A stretch of DNA of 35,912 bases from Hylemonella sp. UBA6679 (GTDB lineage: Bacteria; Pseudomonadota; Gammaproteobacteria; Burkholderiales; Burkholderiaceae_C): contig DKJZ01000060.1 of the NCBI GenBank assembly GCA_002454975.1, forward strand, positions 1-35,912, in the 5' to 3' direction. Position numbers and translations under genes: made by a program. Positions 8,895-17,090 of this stretch are shown piece by piece (within the stretch, counting starts at the first letter, position 1; each line of letters begins with the position of its first letter). Under the pieces are notes generated by a model. It was given only the letters and a program-made list of their open reading frames with translations, had not been told where the DNA came from and did not search any database.

Positions 8895-9644
8895 TTAATT
8901 CTTGCGGGCTGCAGCAATGATGCTTAAAAAATCAGGGGCTTTGAGGGCGGCGCCGCCCACCAAGCCGCCGTCAATGTCGGGCTGGGCAAGCAACTCTGCC
9001 GCGTTGGCCGCGTTCATGCTGCCGCCATAAAGAATGGGCACGCGTGCTGGGTTGCTGCTGGCCGCTTGCAACTGTGCGCGCAACACCGCGTGCACCGCCT
9101 GGGCTTGCTCGGGGCTGGCGGTTTTACCTGTGCCAATCGCCCACACAGGCTCGTAAGCCACCACAATCTCGCTGATGCAGTGGCCATTGGTGTGGATCAC
9201 GGCCGCGAGTTGGCGCTTGACCACCTCTTCGGTTTTACCCGCTTCACGCTCAGCCAGGGTTTCGCCCACGCACACAATGGGCGTCACGCCACCAGCCAAA
9301 GCACGTTGGGTTTTGGCAGCCACCACCGCATCGGTTTCGCCATGGTACTGGCGACGCTCGCTGTGGCCGACGATGGCAAAACGCGCACCGAACTCACGCA
9401 ACATGGCCGCCGACAGCTCGCCGGTGTAAGCGCCCTGCTCGTGCTGCGACACATCTTGCGCGCCCAGCTCAATGGCTGAGCCTTTAAGCAACGCTTGGCA
9501 CTGCGCCAAATAAACAGACGGCACACACACCGCCACGCCACAGGCAGGCTGGTTCAAACCAGACATCAGGGCTTGCAACAAAGCCTCATTGGCAGCCAGG
9601 CTGCCGTTCATCTTCCAATTGCCAACAATCCACTGTTTTTTCAT
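8895..9644 (-). CDS. tpiA: triosephosphate isomerase
   Basis: Catalyses interconversion of dihydroxyacetone phosphate and glyceraldehyde-3-phosphate in glycolysis and gluconeogenesis. The 249-residue protein has the N-terminal GNWKMNG (Asn9, Lys11), catalytic His94 in VGHSERR, catalytic Glu165 in AYEPVWAIGTG, and the phosphate-binding LYGGSMNAANA and GGLVGGAAL loops. The ATG at 9644 (MKKQWIVGNWK) overlaps the stop of the upstream oxidoreductase as TGATG. A longer open frame exists upstream but only re-reads the neighbouring gene. Confidence 0.98.
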   Translation of the reverse strand: MKKQWIVGNWKMNGSLAANEALLQALMSGLNQPACGVAVCVPSVYLAQCQALLKGSAIELGAQDVSQHEQGAYTGELSAAMLREFGARFAIVGHSERRQYHGETDAVVAAKTQRALAGGVTPIVCVGETLAEREAGKTEEVVKRQLAAVIHTNGHCISEIVVAYEPVWAIGTGKTASPEQAQAVHAVLRAQLQAASSNPARVPILYGGSMNAANAAELLAQPDIDGGLVGGAALKAPDFLSIIAAARKN

Positions 9645-10660
9645 CAGGCACCCCAGGTCATGATGATCTTGCCCACGTGCTGGTTGGATTCCATCAAGGT
9701 GTGCGCTTTGGCTGCACCGCTGCCAGTGGCATCGGACGCATCGACCGCCGCAAACACCGAATGAATCACGGGCTTGATGGCGCCGCTTTCCAGCAAAGGC
9801 CACGCGTTTTTCAGGCAAGCCTGCGCAATCGCTTGTTTGAAGGCAATCGGGCGCGGACGCAGCGTCGAGCCGGTGATCGTCAAGCGACGACGCAAGACCA
9901 AGCCCGCGTTGAACTCGCTCTTGATGCCACCTTGCACCGCGATGATGACAATGCGGCCGTCTTCGGCCAGGCACTCCACCTCACGGGCCACATAGCTGCC
10001 GCCCACCATGTCCAAAATCACATCCACACCACGACCCTCGGTCAGGCGTTTGACTTCTTCTTTGAAGTCTTGGGTTTTGTAGTTGATGGCGTGATCAGCC
10101 CCCAAAGCCACACAGGCTGCGCATTTTTCGTCGTTACCTGCCGTGACATACACCGTCGCACCCATGGCCTTGGCCAATTGAATGGCTGTCACACCAATGC
10201 CGCTCGACCCACCTTGGATCAACAGCGTCTCGCCTTTTTGCAGGCGGGCGCGGTCAAACACATTGCTCCACACGGTGAAGAAGGTTTCAGGCAAAGAGGC
10301 GGCTTCGATGTCGCTCAAACCTTGAGGCACGGGCAAGCACTGCGCCACCGGCGCGGTGCACAGCTCGGCATAACCGCCACCGGCCACCAGGGCGCACACG
10401 CGGTCGCCCACTTTCAAGCCCGCTTGCGCCATGGCAGCGGCATCACCACTGACAATGACGCCAGCGACTTCCAAACCAGGAATGTCCGACGCACCCGGGG
10501 GCACGGGGTAGTTACCGGTACGCTGAAACACATCGGGGCGGTTGATACCGCTGGCCGAGACGCGAATCAGCACCTCACCCGCAGCAGCCACCGGATCGGG
10601 GCGCTCGCACAAACGCAGCACCTCGGGGGCGCCGTAGGACGTGATTTCAACAGCTTTCAT
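9644..10660 (-). CDS. NAD(P)H quinone oxidoreductase, zinc-independent MDR family (PIG3-like)
   Basis: A 338-residue medium-chain dehydrogenase/reductase. It has the N-terminal GroES-like domain (GEVLIRVSASGINRPDVFQRTGNYPVPPGAS) and a Rossmann domain with the nucleotide motif IQGGSSGIGVTAIQLAKAMGA. It lacks the structural and catalytic zinc ligands of alcohol dehydrogenases. NINRPD-type and YPVPPG motifs match the quinone oxidoreductase/PIG3 group, which reduces quinones or other enones with NADPH. The true substrate cannot be read from sequence. The gene is coupled to tpiA by a stop/start overlap and lies 57 bp after pnp. Confidence 0.92.
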   Translation of the reverse strand: MKAVEITSYGAPEVLRLCERPDPVAAAGEVLIRVSASGINRPDVFQRTGNYPVPPGASDIPGLEVAGVIVSGDAAAMAQAGLKVGDRVCALVAGGGYAELCTAPVAQCLPVPQGLSDIEAASLPETFFTVWSNVFDRARLQKGETLLIQGGSSGIGVTAIQLAKAMGATVYVTAGNDEKCAACVALGADHAINYKTQDFKEEVKRLTEGRGVDVILDMVGGSYVAREVECLAEDGRIVIIAVQGGIKSEFNAGLVLRRRLTITGSTLRPRPIAFKQAIAQACLKNAWPLLESGAIKPVIHSVFAAVDASDATGSGAAKAHTLMESNQHVGKIIMTWGA

Positions 10661-10717
10661 GGGGCAGACAAAAAAGGTTCAAGTTCAACGGGCAGGACGC
10701 GCCTGCCCGTTGCGCGA

Positions 10718-12841
10718 TCAGCCTTGTTGGCCGTGCTCGGGACGCTCGGGGCGATCCAGCAAAGCCTTCATGGACAGCTTGATGCGGCCCTTTTCATCGG
10801 TCTCAAGCACTTTGACCTTGACGATCTGACCTTCGGACAGGTAGTCGGTGACCTTCTCGACACGCTCGTGCGCGATCTGGCTGATGTGCAACAAACCGTC
10901 TTTGCCAGGCAGCAGGTTGACCAAAGCACCGAAGTCCAAAATCTTGGTGATCGGGCCTTCGTAGACCTTGCCCACTTCCACTTCAGCGGTGATCTCGGAG
11001 ATGCGGCGCTTGGCCTCGTCTGCCTTGGCGCTGTCGGTCGAAGCGATGGTGATGGTGCCGTCTTCCTCGATGTTGATCTGGGTGCCGGTCTCTTCGGTCA
11101 GCGCACGAATCACAGCACCGCCCTTGCCGATCACGTCACGGATCTTCTCGGGGTTGATCTTCATGGTGTAGAGGCGAGGTGCGAAATCGCTCACCTCGGT
11201 CTTGGCCTGGCCCATGGCTTCTTGCATCTTGCCCAGGATGTGCATGCGGGCTTCTTTGGCCTGGGCCAGTGCCACTTGCATGATCTCTTTGGTGATGCCT
11301 TGGATCTTGATGTCCATCTGCAAAGCAGTGATGCCGTTGGTGGTACCGGCCACTTTGAAGTCCATGTCGCCAAGGTGGTCCTCGTCACCCAAGATGTCGG
11401 TCAACACCGCAAAGCGGTTGCCTTCCTTGATCAGGCCCATGGCAATGCCTGCCACGTGGGCTTTCATGGGCACGCCAGCATCCATCAAGCTCAAGCAGCC
11501 ACCGCACACCGAGGCCATGCTCGAAGAGCCGTTGGATTCGGTGATTTCAGAGACCACACGCATGGTGTAAGGGAACTCGTCTTTGGGTGGCAGCACCGCC
11601 ACCAAAGCGCGCTTGGCCAAACGACCATGGCCGATTTCGCGGCGCTTGGGCGTACCCACGCGACCGGTTTCACCGGTGGCAAAGGGAGGCATGTTGTAGT
11701 GCAGCATGAAGCGGTCTTCGTACTCACCGCTCAGAGCGTCAATGCGCTGGGCATCGCGCTCAGTGCCCAAGGTGGTGACCACCAGGGCTTGGGTTTCGCC
11801 ACGTGTGAACAGGGCCGAGCCGTGGGTACGGGGCAGCACGCTGTTGCGAATTTCAATGGCGCGCACGGTGCGGGTGTCGCGGCCGTCAATGCGGGGCTCG
11901 CCAGCCAAAATTTGGCCACGCACAATTTTGGCTTCGATCTCAAACAGCAGGCCTTCCACGGCCACCGAGTCAAAGGCCACGCCTTCAGCTTTGAGCGCGC
12001 TCATCACGTCGGCGTAAGCCGCGCGGCAGGCTTGGGTGCGGGCTTGCTTGTTGCGGATTTGGTAAGCGGCCACCAGCTTGTCTTTGGCCAAACCGTCGAT
12101 CTTGGCGATCAGGGCTTCGTCCTTGGCAGGGGCTTTCCAATCCCACACGGGTTTGCCAGCGTCACGCACGAGTTCGTGGATGGCGTTGATGGCGATGTTG
12201 CCTTGCTCATGGCCGAACACCACAGCGCCGAGCATGATGTCTTCAGACAGTTGCTGGGCTTCGGATTCCACCATCAGCACAGCCGCTTCGGTGCCGGCAA
12301 CCACCAGGTCCATCTGCGAGTCTTTACGTGCAGTTTGACCGGGGTTGAGCACGTACTCGCCATTGACATAACCCACGCGGGCCGCGCCGATGGGGCCGTT
12401 GAAAGGAATGCCGCTGACCGACAGGGCCGCGCTCACAGCGATCATGGCAGCGATGTCTGCATCCACCTCAGGGTTGAGCGAGACGGTGTGCACCACGACG
12501 TGCACTTCGTTGAAGAAGCCTTCGGGGAACAAAGGGCGGATGGGACGGTCGATCAGACGGCTGGTCAGCGTCTCGAACTCGCTGGGGCGGCCTTCACGCT
12601 TGAAGAAGCTGCCGGGGATCTTGCCTGCGGCGTAGGACTTCTCAAGGTAGTCCACGGTCAAGGGGAAGAAGTCTTGGCCGGGTTTGCCTTCGGTCTTGCC
12701 CACCACGGTGGCCAACACCACGGTGCCGTCCATGTCGAGCAGCACAGCGCCGGTGGATTGACGGGCGATTTCGCCGGTTTCCATGGTGACCTTGTGTTGG
12801 CCCCACTGGAAGGTTTTGCTGACTTTTTGGAACATCGTCAT
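10718..12841 (-). CDS. pnp: polyribonucleotide nucleotidyltransferase (PNPase)
   Basis: PNPase degrades RNA 3' to 5' by phosphorolysis and is part of the degradosome. The 707-residue protein has two RNase PH-like domains (about 10-230 and 310-540, with FFKREGRPSE, DGRDTRTVRAIEI and the second-domain SDILGDEDHLGDMDFKVAGT-type active-site region). These are followed by a KH domain (about 550-615, VIGKGGAVIRALTEETG) and an S1 domain (about 620-690). I start at the ATG at 12841 (MTMFQKVSK) because AGGAG lies 8 bases upstream; the ATG at 12835 is the alternative. It follows rpsO, the conserved bacterial order, and its leader contains a strong stem-loop. Confidence 0.97.
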   Translation of the reverse strand: MTMFQKVSKTFQWGQHKVTMETGEIARQSTGAVLLDMDGTVVLATVVGKTEGKPGQDFFPLTVDYLEKSYAAGKIPGSFFKREGRPSEFETLTSRLIDRPIRPLFPEGFFNEVHVVVHTVSLNPEVDADIAAMIAVSAALSVSGIPFNGPIGAARVGYVNGEYVLNPGQTARKDSQMDLVVAGTEAAVLMVESEAQQLSEDIMLGAVVFGHEQGNIAINAIHELVRDAGKPVWDWKAPAKDEALIAKIDGLAKDKLVAAYQIRNKQARTQACRAAYADVMSALKAEGVAFDSVAVEGLLFEIEAKIVRGQILAGEPRIDGRDTRTVRAIEIRNSVLPRTHGSALFTRGETQALVVTTLGTERDAQRIDALSGEYEDRFMLHYNMPPFATGETGRVGTPKRREIGHGRLAKRALVAVLPPKDEFPYTMRVVSEITESNGSSSMASVCGGCLSLMDAGVPMKAHVAGIAMGLIKEGNRFAVLTDILGDEDHLGDMDFKVAGTTNGITALQMDIKIQGITKEIMQVALAQAKEARMHILGKMQEAMGQAKTEVSDFAPRLYTMKINPEKIRDVIGKGGAVIRALTEETGTQINIEEDGTITIASTDSAKADEAKRRISEITAEVEVGKVYEGPITKILDFGALVNLLPGKDGLLHISQIAHERVEKVTDYLSEGQIVKVKVLETDEKGRIKLSMKALLDRPERPEHGQQG

Positions 12842-12915
12842 ATGAATATCTCCTGGAAAACATGGGGTTATGGCCACCCCACAAGACCCGGAAAACGCAA
12901 CTCAGAACACGATGC

Positions 12916-12951
12916 CATTCCAAAGAAATTGCCCTCAACTTCTTTGGAATG
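12916..12951 (-). ncRNA. long stem-loop in the pnp leader (possible RNase III/PNPase autoregulatory hairpin)
   Basis: A perfect 12-bp inverted repeat, CATTCCAAAGAA...TTCTTTGGAATG, lies about 75 bases upstream of the pnp start, downstream of the rpsO terminator-like hairpin. The 12-base spacer can add three more pairs (TTG/CAA) beyond one mismatch. It has no T tract on the minus strand. In Escherichia coli a pnp-leader hairpin between rpsO and pnp is cut by RNase III and then used by PNPase to destabilise its own mRNA. Position and shape match that role here, but function is inferred. Confidence 0.6.
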
Positions 12952-12986
12952 ACACAGCTTCGCTCTGTTTTTGCTTCTCCGAAGTA

Positions 12987-13022
12987 GAAAACGCCTGAGC
13001 TAGGGGACTAACTCAGGCGTTT
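12987..13022 (-). terminator. rpsO terminator-like hairpin
   Basis: Eighteen bases past the rpsO stop, the minus strand reads AAACGCCTGAGT-loop-GCTCAGGCGTTTT, a stem of about 11-12 pairs followed by TTTT and then CTAC. The T tract is short, so termination is probably partial, allowing read-through into pnp as known for the rpsO-pnp pair in other bacteria. Confidence 0.7.
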
Positions 13023-13039
13023 GTCATGGTACTCAACGA

Positions 13040-13306
13040 TTACTTACGCAGACCCAGCTTGGCGATCAAGGCGGTGTAGCGGTCAGCGTCTTTGGACTTG
13101 AGGTAGTCCAAAAGCTTACGGCGACGGCTCACCATGCGCAGCAAGCCGCGACGGCCGTGGTGATCTTTGGCGTGGGTTTTGAAGTGGGGTGTCAGCTCGT
13201 TGATACGGGCTGTCAACAGGGCCACTTGCACCTCAGGGCTACCGGTGTCGGTGGCGCTGCGGGCGTTGGATTTCACAACTTCAGCTTTGATGCTCGAAGC
13301 AATCAT
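13040..13306 (-). CDS. rpsO: 30S ribosomal protein S15 (uS15)
   Basis: uS15 binds 16S rRNA and helps form the platform of the small subunit. With the ATG at 13306 (MIASSIKAEVVKSNAR) the product is 88 residues, the normal length. It has the invariant core DTGSPEVQVALLTARINELTPHF, HHGRRGLLRMVSRRRKLLDYL and the C-terminus LIAKLGLRK. AAAGGA lies 9 bases upstream of the start. A frame open to 13342 is an upstream extension without family support. Confidence 0.98.
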   Translation of the reverse strand: MIASSIKAEVVKSNARSATDTGSPEVQVALLTARINELTPHFKTHAKDHHGRRGLLRMVSRRRKLLDYLKSKDADRYTALIAKLGLRK

Positions 13307-13416
13307 GGTGTTTTCCTTTGTTACTGCAAAGCAGTGTGTCAACTTGCGCTTGGCACTGGAACGGCGCCTAGCGTGCGAGTTCGAGCAAGGCTGGTATGCC
13401 GCACCCGAAGCCCTGC

Positions 13417-13422
13417 ATTATA
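13417..13422 (-). promoter_or_regulatory. -10 element of a probable rpsO promoter
   Basis: On the minus strand the sequence GCTATAATGC contains a consensus TATAAT about 110 bases upstream of the rpsO ATG and just after the tsaD stop. The region at 17 bp spacing (CCCCCT) is not a -35 consensus, so the promoter rests on the -10 and its position in the only gap before rpsO. Confidence 0.5.
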
Positions 13423-13453
13423 GCTTGGCGCTGGCAGCCAGGGGGATTTTGTG

Positions 13454-14518
13454 TCAAACCGTGATGTGGGCCAACGGCCAGCGAGGTTTGACCTCAAAGC
13501 TGTACTCGGGCTGAGCGGGCTGCACGCCTGAGGCCAAACGCATGGCTGCGGCCAAGGCAATCATGGCGCCGTTGTCGGTGCACAGGTGCATTTCAGGGTA
13601 GTGCACCCGCACGCCGCGCTTGGCGCATTGGACATCGAGCTGGGCACGCAGTTCGTGGTTCGCCCCCACCCCGCCAGCCACCACCAAACGCTGCAAGCCC
13701 GTACGCTCCAAAGCCAGCAGAGATTTTTTCACCAGCACCTCCACAATGGCCGCTTGCGTGGAGGCGGCCAGGTCGGCCTTGCGGGCTTCCAAATCTGCGC
13801 CGAGTTTTTGACTTTGCGTGAGCACGGCAGTTTTCAAGCCAGCAAAAGAAAAATCCAGGTTGCCGCTGTGCAGCAAGGGGCGCGGCAGCTTGAAAGCTTG
13901 CGCGTCGCCCTGAGCCGCCAGTTTTGAAAGACCCGGCCCACCCGGGTAAGGCAGGCCAAGCAGCTTGGCCGACTTGTCAAAAGCCTCGCCAGCAGCGTCG
14001 TCAATGGTCTCACCCAACAAGGTGTAGCGCCCTACCCCCTCCACCTGCATGAGTTGGGTGTGCCCGCCAGAAACCAGCAGGGCTACAAAGGGAAACTGCG
14101 GTGGGTCAGCACTTAAAAAGGGGGAGAGCAAATGCCCTTCAAGGTGGTGCACACCCAGCACAGGCTTGCCCAGGGCTGCACCTAAAGCGCAGGCAACACC
14201 TGAGCCCACCAACAAGGCCCCGGCCAAACCAGGACCGCGGGTGAAGGCCACCACATCGATTTCGCTCAAGGCCTTGCCGGCTCGTTGCAACACCTCACGG
14301 GTGAGGGGCAGCACCCGGCGAATGTGGTCGCGGCTGGCCAACTCAGGCACCACCCCACCATAAGCCTGGTGCATCTCAATTTGGCTGAACAAGGCGTGCG
14401 CCAACAGTTGCGGCACAGCCTGGCCCGGGGTGCTTTGCACCAGAGCCACGCCAGTTTCATCGCAAGAAGATTCAATGCCCAGCACCAAGGTGGGCGGGCT
14501 GATAGACGCATCAAACAT
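13454..14518 (-). CDS. tsaD: tRNA N6-adenosine threonylcarbamoyltransferase TsaD
   Basis: TsaD transfers the threonylcarbamoyl group to A37 of ANN-decoding tRNAs, working with TsaB and TsaE. The 354-residue protein has the ASKHA-fold nucleotide motif LGIESSCDETGVAL, the metal-binding histidines in HHLEGHLLSPFL, the ALLVSGGHTQL motif and DDAAGEAFDKSAKLLGLPYPGGP. GGVGANHELR lies near the C-terminus. I use the ATG at 14518; a GTG one codon earlier is possible. It sits 60 bp after the SDR gene of the TPP-riboswitch operon on the same strand, so read-through cannot be excluded, but its function is unrelated. Confidence 0.97.
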   Translation of the reverse strand: MFDASISPPTLVLGIESSCDETGVALVQSTPGQAVPQLLAHALFSQIEMHQAYGGVVPELASRDHIRRVLPLTREVLQRAGKALSEIDVVAFTRGPGLAGALLVGSGVACALGAALGKPVLGVHHLEGHLLSPFLSADPPQFPFVALLVSGGHTQLMQVEGVGRYTLLGETIDDAAGEAFDKSAKLLGLPYPGGPGLSKLAAQGDAQAFKLPRPLLHSGNLDFSFAGLKTAVLTQSQKLGADLEARKADLAASTQAAIVEVLVKKSLLALERTGLQRLVVAGGVGANHELRAQLDVQCAKRGVRVHYPEMHLCTDNGAMIALAAAMRLASGVQPAQPEYSFEVKPRWPLAHITV

Positions 14519-14578
14519 CACGAGAGTTTAGGCCAAGCTTGACCACAGACAGACTGCTTGCTGCGCGGCAGGGCCACA

Positions 14579-15361
14579 TCAACGCATCACCAAGCCACCA
14601 TCGACCACCAACACCTGGCCAGTCACCATCGCGCTCAAATCCGAGGCCAAAAACAACACGGCGCCGGCCACGTCTTGCGGCTGGGTGAGGCGGCGCATGG
14701 GTGTTTGGGCAATCAGCCAATCTTTGACGGCCTCGGGGGTGCTGCGGCTGGCGTCCGTGGGGTAGACCAGGCCCGGTGCCACACAGTTGACCCGCACGCC
14801 CATAGGCCCCAGCTCTTGCGCCAGGTTGCGGCTCATGCCCTCCAGCGCCGCTTTGGCTGTGGTGTAGTCGTGGTACGGAACGCCAGGGCGTTGAACCAGG
14901 TCAGAGCTGATGTTGATGATGCTGCCCTGCCCGCGCGTGCGCATGGCAGGCAACACCGACTGGCACACCGTGAAACTGCTGCGCACCGCACCGTCGAGTT
15001 GGCTTTGCATGTCGGCCCAGCCCAGCTCGGCAAAGCTTCGCCGCGCTTCGGGGTTGAACTCGTAGGGCGCAAAAGCGTTGTTCACCAACACATCAAGGCG
15101 GCCGGTTTCACCCAACACCGCCTGCACCATGTCGTGCACAGCCTGCGCATCGGTTACATCGGCCTGGTAAGCCCAGCCCCCGCCGCCTTGCTGGCAGGCG
15201 GCTTCCACTTGCGCAGCCGCGGTGGCATTGCGCAGATAGTTGACGACCACCAAGGCGCCCGCCTGCGCCAACGCCTGGGCAATGGCCGCCCCAATCCCGC
15301 GGCCCGCCCCTGTGACCAGGGCCACCCGGCCTTGCAAATTCAAGGTGGGCGCGTGGTTCAT
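14579..15361 (-). CDS. short-chain dehydrogenase/reductase (last gene of the TPP-riboswitch operon)
   Basis: A classical 260-residue SDR. It has the cofactor motif TGAGRGIG (residues 17-24), NNAF in place of the usual NNAG (about 94-97), catalytic Ser153, Tyr166 and Lys170 (YTTAK), and the PGLVYPTD and VDGGLVMR ends of FabG-like proteins. It resembles 3-oxoacyl-ACP reductases, but an isolated fatty-acid role is unlikely here. The start overlaps the stop of the binding-protein gene (ATGA), so it belongs to the riboswitch operon. In that setting it could reduce the aldehyde made by the LuxE/LuxC pair to an alcohol; this is inference. Substrate and cofactor preference are unknown. Confidence 0.93.
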   Translation of the reverse strand: MNHAPTLNLQGRVALVTGAGRGIGAAIAQALAQAGALVVVNYLRNATAAAQVEAACQQGGGGWAYQADVTDAQAVHDMVQAVLGETGRLDVLVNNAFAPYEFNPEARRSFAELGWADMQSQLDGAVRSSFTVCQSVLPAMRTRGQGSIINISSDLVQRPGVPYHDYTTAKAALEGMSRNLAQELGPMGVRVNCVAPGLVYPTDASRSTPEAVKDWLIAQTPMRRLTQPQDVAGAVLFLASDLSAMVTGQVLVVDGGLVMR

Positions 15362-16341
15362 TTCGCGGGCACGAGGGCTTGGCTGACCACGTCGCTGACC
15401 TTGATGTCGCGGGAAATCAAACCGAGTTGCTTGTAGGTGTCTGCGGCTTTTTGCAGCGACGCCAGGTCCAAGCGCCCCAGCCCTTGGGCCTGGGTGAGTG
15501 CAGACACACTCGAGGCATTACGCAACTTGATCACCTCCAAATTGATGGCCACATCAGTGCCATCGATGGCGCGCTTGGTGGCGAGTTGCGCAGCCTCTTG
15601 GGGGCTTGCCATCATCCACTGCGCGCTGTCTCGGTAGGCCAGCAAGAAGCGCTTGAGCAGCTCTTTTTTCTGTTGGTAGGTTTCTTCGCGCACCACAAAG
15701 AGATCGCTCGACACATTGAGCGACTGGCGCACTTCGATGACGTTGACCTCCCCCACCCCACGCTGGCGGGCCACCAGCAAGCCGGTGTCGGTGGCGGCTG
15801 TGGCGTCCACCTGCCCCTGCATGAGCGGGGCAAAGTTGAGCAGGCCGGTCACAACAATCGTCACATCCGACTCGCTCAAACCTGCTTGCTGCAACAGCAC
15901 CAACAGGTTTTGACGGGTGCCGCTGGCCAGGCTGTACACCCCGATTTTTTTACCCTTGAGGTCCGAGGGCTTGGTGATGTTGCTCTTTTTGAGCGAGACG
16001 ACATTGAAGACGTTTTGCGGGTAGATGTCGTAGATGGCGCGCAGCTTCTCGCCCTTGTCCAAAGCCGCGAAAAAAGAACCCGGGTCGGTGAAGGCCACAT
16101 CCGCCTGGCCAGAGACCAAGTTGCGAATGGCATCGCCGCCACCTGCGCCGCTGAGGTAGGCCAAATCCATGCCGTGTTTTTTGAAAAAGCCCTTGTCCTC
16201 TTCCACCAGCAAGTTGGTGACCTCGGTGATGGGCTTGCTCCACAGCGCCACGGTGACTTTATCGGCTTTGACTTGGGCAGATGCACCCCAACTCAAGCAA
16301 GTGCCAAGGGTGATCAGGGCTGACAAAACAATACGTTTCAT
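15358..16341 (-). CDS. ABC transporter substrate-binding protein, NMT1/THI5-like family
   Basis: A 327-residue periplasmic binding protein with a cleavable Sec signal (MKRIVLSALITLGTCLSWGASA, cut likely after ASA). The mature part begins KVTVALWSKPITEVTNLLVEEDKGFFKKHG, the usual opening of the NMT1/THI5/SsuA-type fold, and contains DPGSFFAALDKGE and KGKKIGVYSLASGT. THI5-like proteins bind pyrimidines (ThiY), sulfonates, nitrate or aromatic acids, so sequence alone does not give the ligand. The TPP riboswitch at the head of the operon suggests a thiamin-related ligand. The start overlaps the permease stop and the end overlaps the SDR start. Confidence 0.92.
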   Translation of the reverse strand: MKRIVLSALITLGTCLSWGASAQVKADKVTVALWSKPITEVTNLLVEEDKGFFKKHGMDLAYLSGAGGGDAIRNLVSGQADVAFTDPGSFFAALDKGEKLRAIYDIYPQNVFNVVSLKKSNITKPSDLKGKKIGVYSLASGTRQNLLVLLQQAGLSESDVTIVVTGLLNFAPLMQGQVDATAATDTGLLVARQRGVGEVNVIEVRQSLNVSSDLFVVREETYQQKKELLKRFLLAYRDSAQWMMASPQEAAQLATKRAIDGTDVAINLEVIKLRNASSVSALTQAQGLGRLDLASLQKAADTYKQLGLISRDIKVSDVVSQALVPAK

Positions 16342-17090
16342 AGGGTTCTAGGATGATGACGAAGCAAGTGCTTTTCAAGCAACAAGGTGAGGAAATACAG
16401 CAGCAGCCCCAGGGCCGTGATGTTCAAGAGCACGGCAAACATCAGCGCGGTGTCCATCATGCCTTGGGTGGCGATGATGAGCGCACCCAGGCCCTGGTTG
16501 GCCCCGATGAACTCCCCCACCACCGCGCCCACCAGCGCCAACACCACCGCCACACGCAGACCAGCCAAGATGCCAGGCAAGCCCGCCGGCACCTTGAGGC
16601 GCCAAAGTGTTTGCCAAGGGCTGGCACCCAGCATGCGCAAGAGGTCCAGGCGCTGAGCGTCGATGCGCATCACCGCCGTGAGCGTGCTCTCCAGCAAAGG
16701 AAAAAAACAAATCAAAGCGGTGATGACCACGGTGGAGGTCATGCCCAAACCAAACCACACCATGAACAGCGGCGCCAATGCCAGCTTAGGCACCACCTGG
16801 CTGACCACCACATAAGGCATGGCCAAGCGACGCACGCCTGGCATTTGAGCCAGCAACAAACCGCCACCAAAGCCCAGCAAAGCCCCTGCTACCAAGCCCA
16901 GCACCAGCTCTGTGACGGTGTGCAGCGCGTGCGGCAAAAAGTAGCCGCTTTGCCAACCGCCCAGCAGCGCTTTGGCCACGCGCTCAGGTGGGGGCAACAC
17001 CAAAGCCGACACGCCACCTGGGCGTGTGGCCCAATGCCACAGCGTCAGCACCACCAATAACAACAGCGCATGTTGGGCCAAGCGTTTCAT
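16338..17090 (-). CDS. ABC transporter permease (ThiX/SsuC/TauC-type)
   Basis: A 250-residue inner-membrane permease with about six hydrophobic segments. The cytoplasmic EAA-type loop reads LDLLRMLGASPWQTLWRLKVPAGLPGILAGLRVA, the site that contacts the ATPase. I start at the ATG at 17090 (MKRLAQHALLLL), which overlaps the ATPase stop as ATGA; a longer frame to 17153 re-reads the ATPase gene. It forms the channel of the importer with the adjacent ATPase and binding protein. Confidence 0.93.
   Translation of the reverse strand: MKRLAQHALLLLVVLTLWHWATRPGGVSALVLPPPERVAKALLGGWQSGYFLPHALHTVTELVLGLVAGALLGFGGGLLLAQMPGVRRLAMPYVVVSQVVPKLALAPLFMVWFGLGMTSTVVITALICFFPLLESTLTAVMRIDAQRLDLLRMLGASPWQTLWRLKVPAGLPGILAGLRVAVVLALVGAVVGEFIGANQGLGALIIATQGMMDTALMFAVLLNITALGLLLYFLTLLLEKHLLRHHPRTL

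Noticed and set aside
9677..12952. A very long open frame on the plus strand opposite pnp and the quinone oxidoreductase gene
   Set aside because: It mirrors the codon pattern of strongly coding minus-strand genes (GC-rich third positions keep the antisense frame open). The translation is His/Gly/Gln-rich and resembles no family. The minus-strand genes are certain.
13452..13457. TTGACA on the minus strand as a -35 for the rpsO promoter
   Set aside because: The spacing to the TATAAT is about 29 bp, too long for a sigma-70 promoter.
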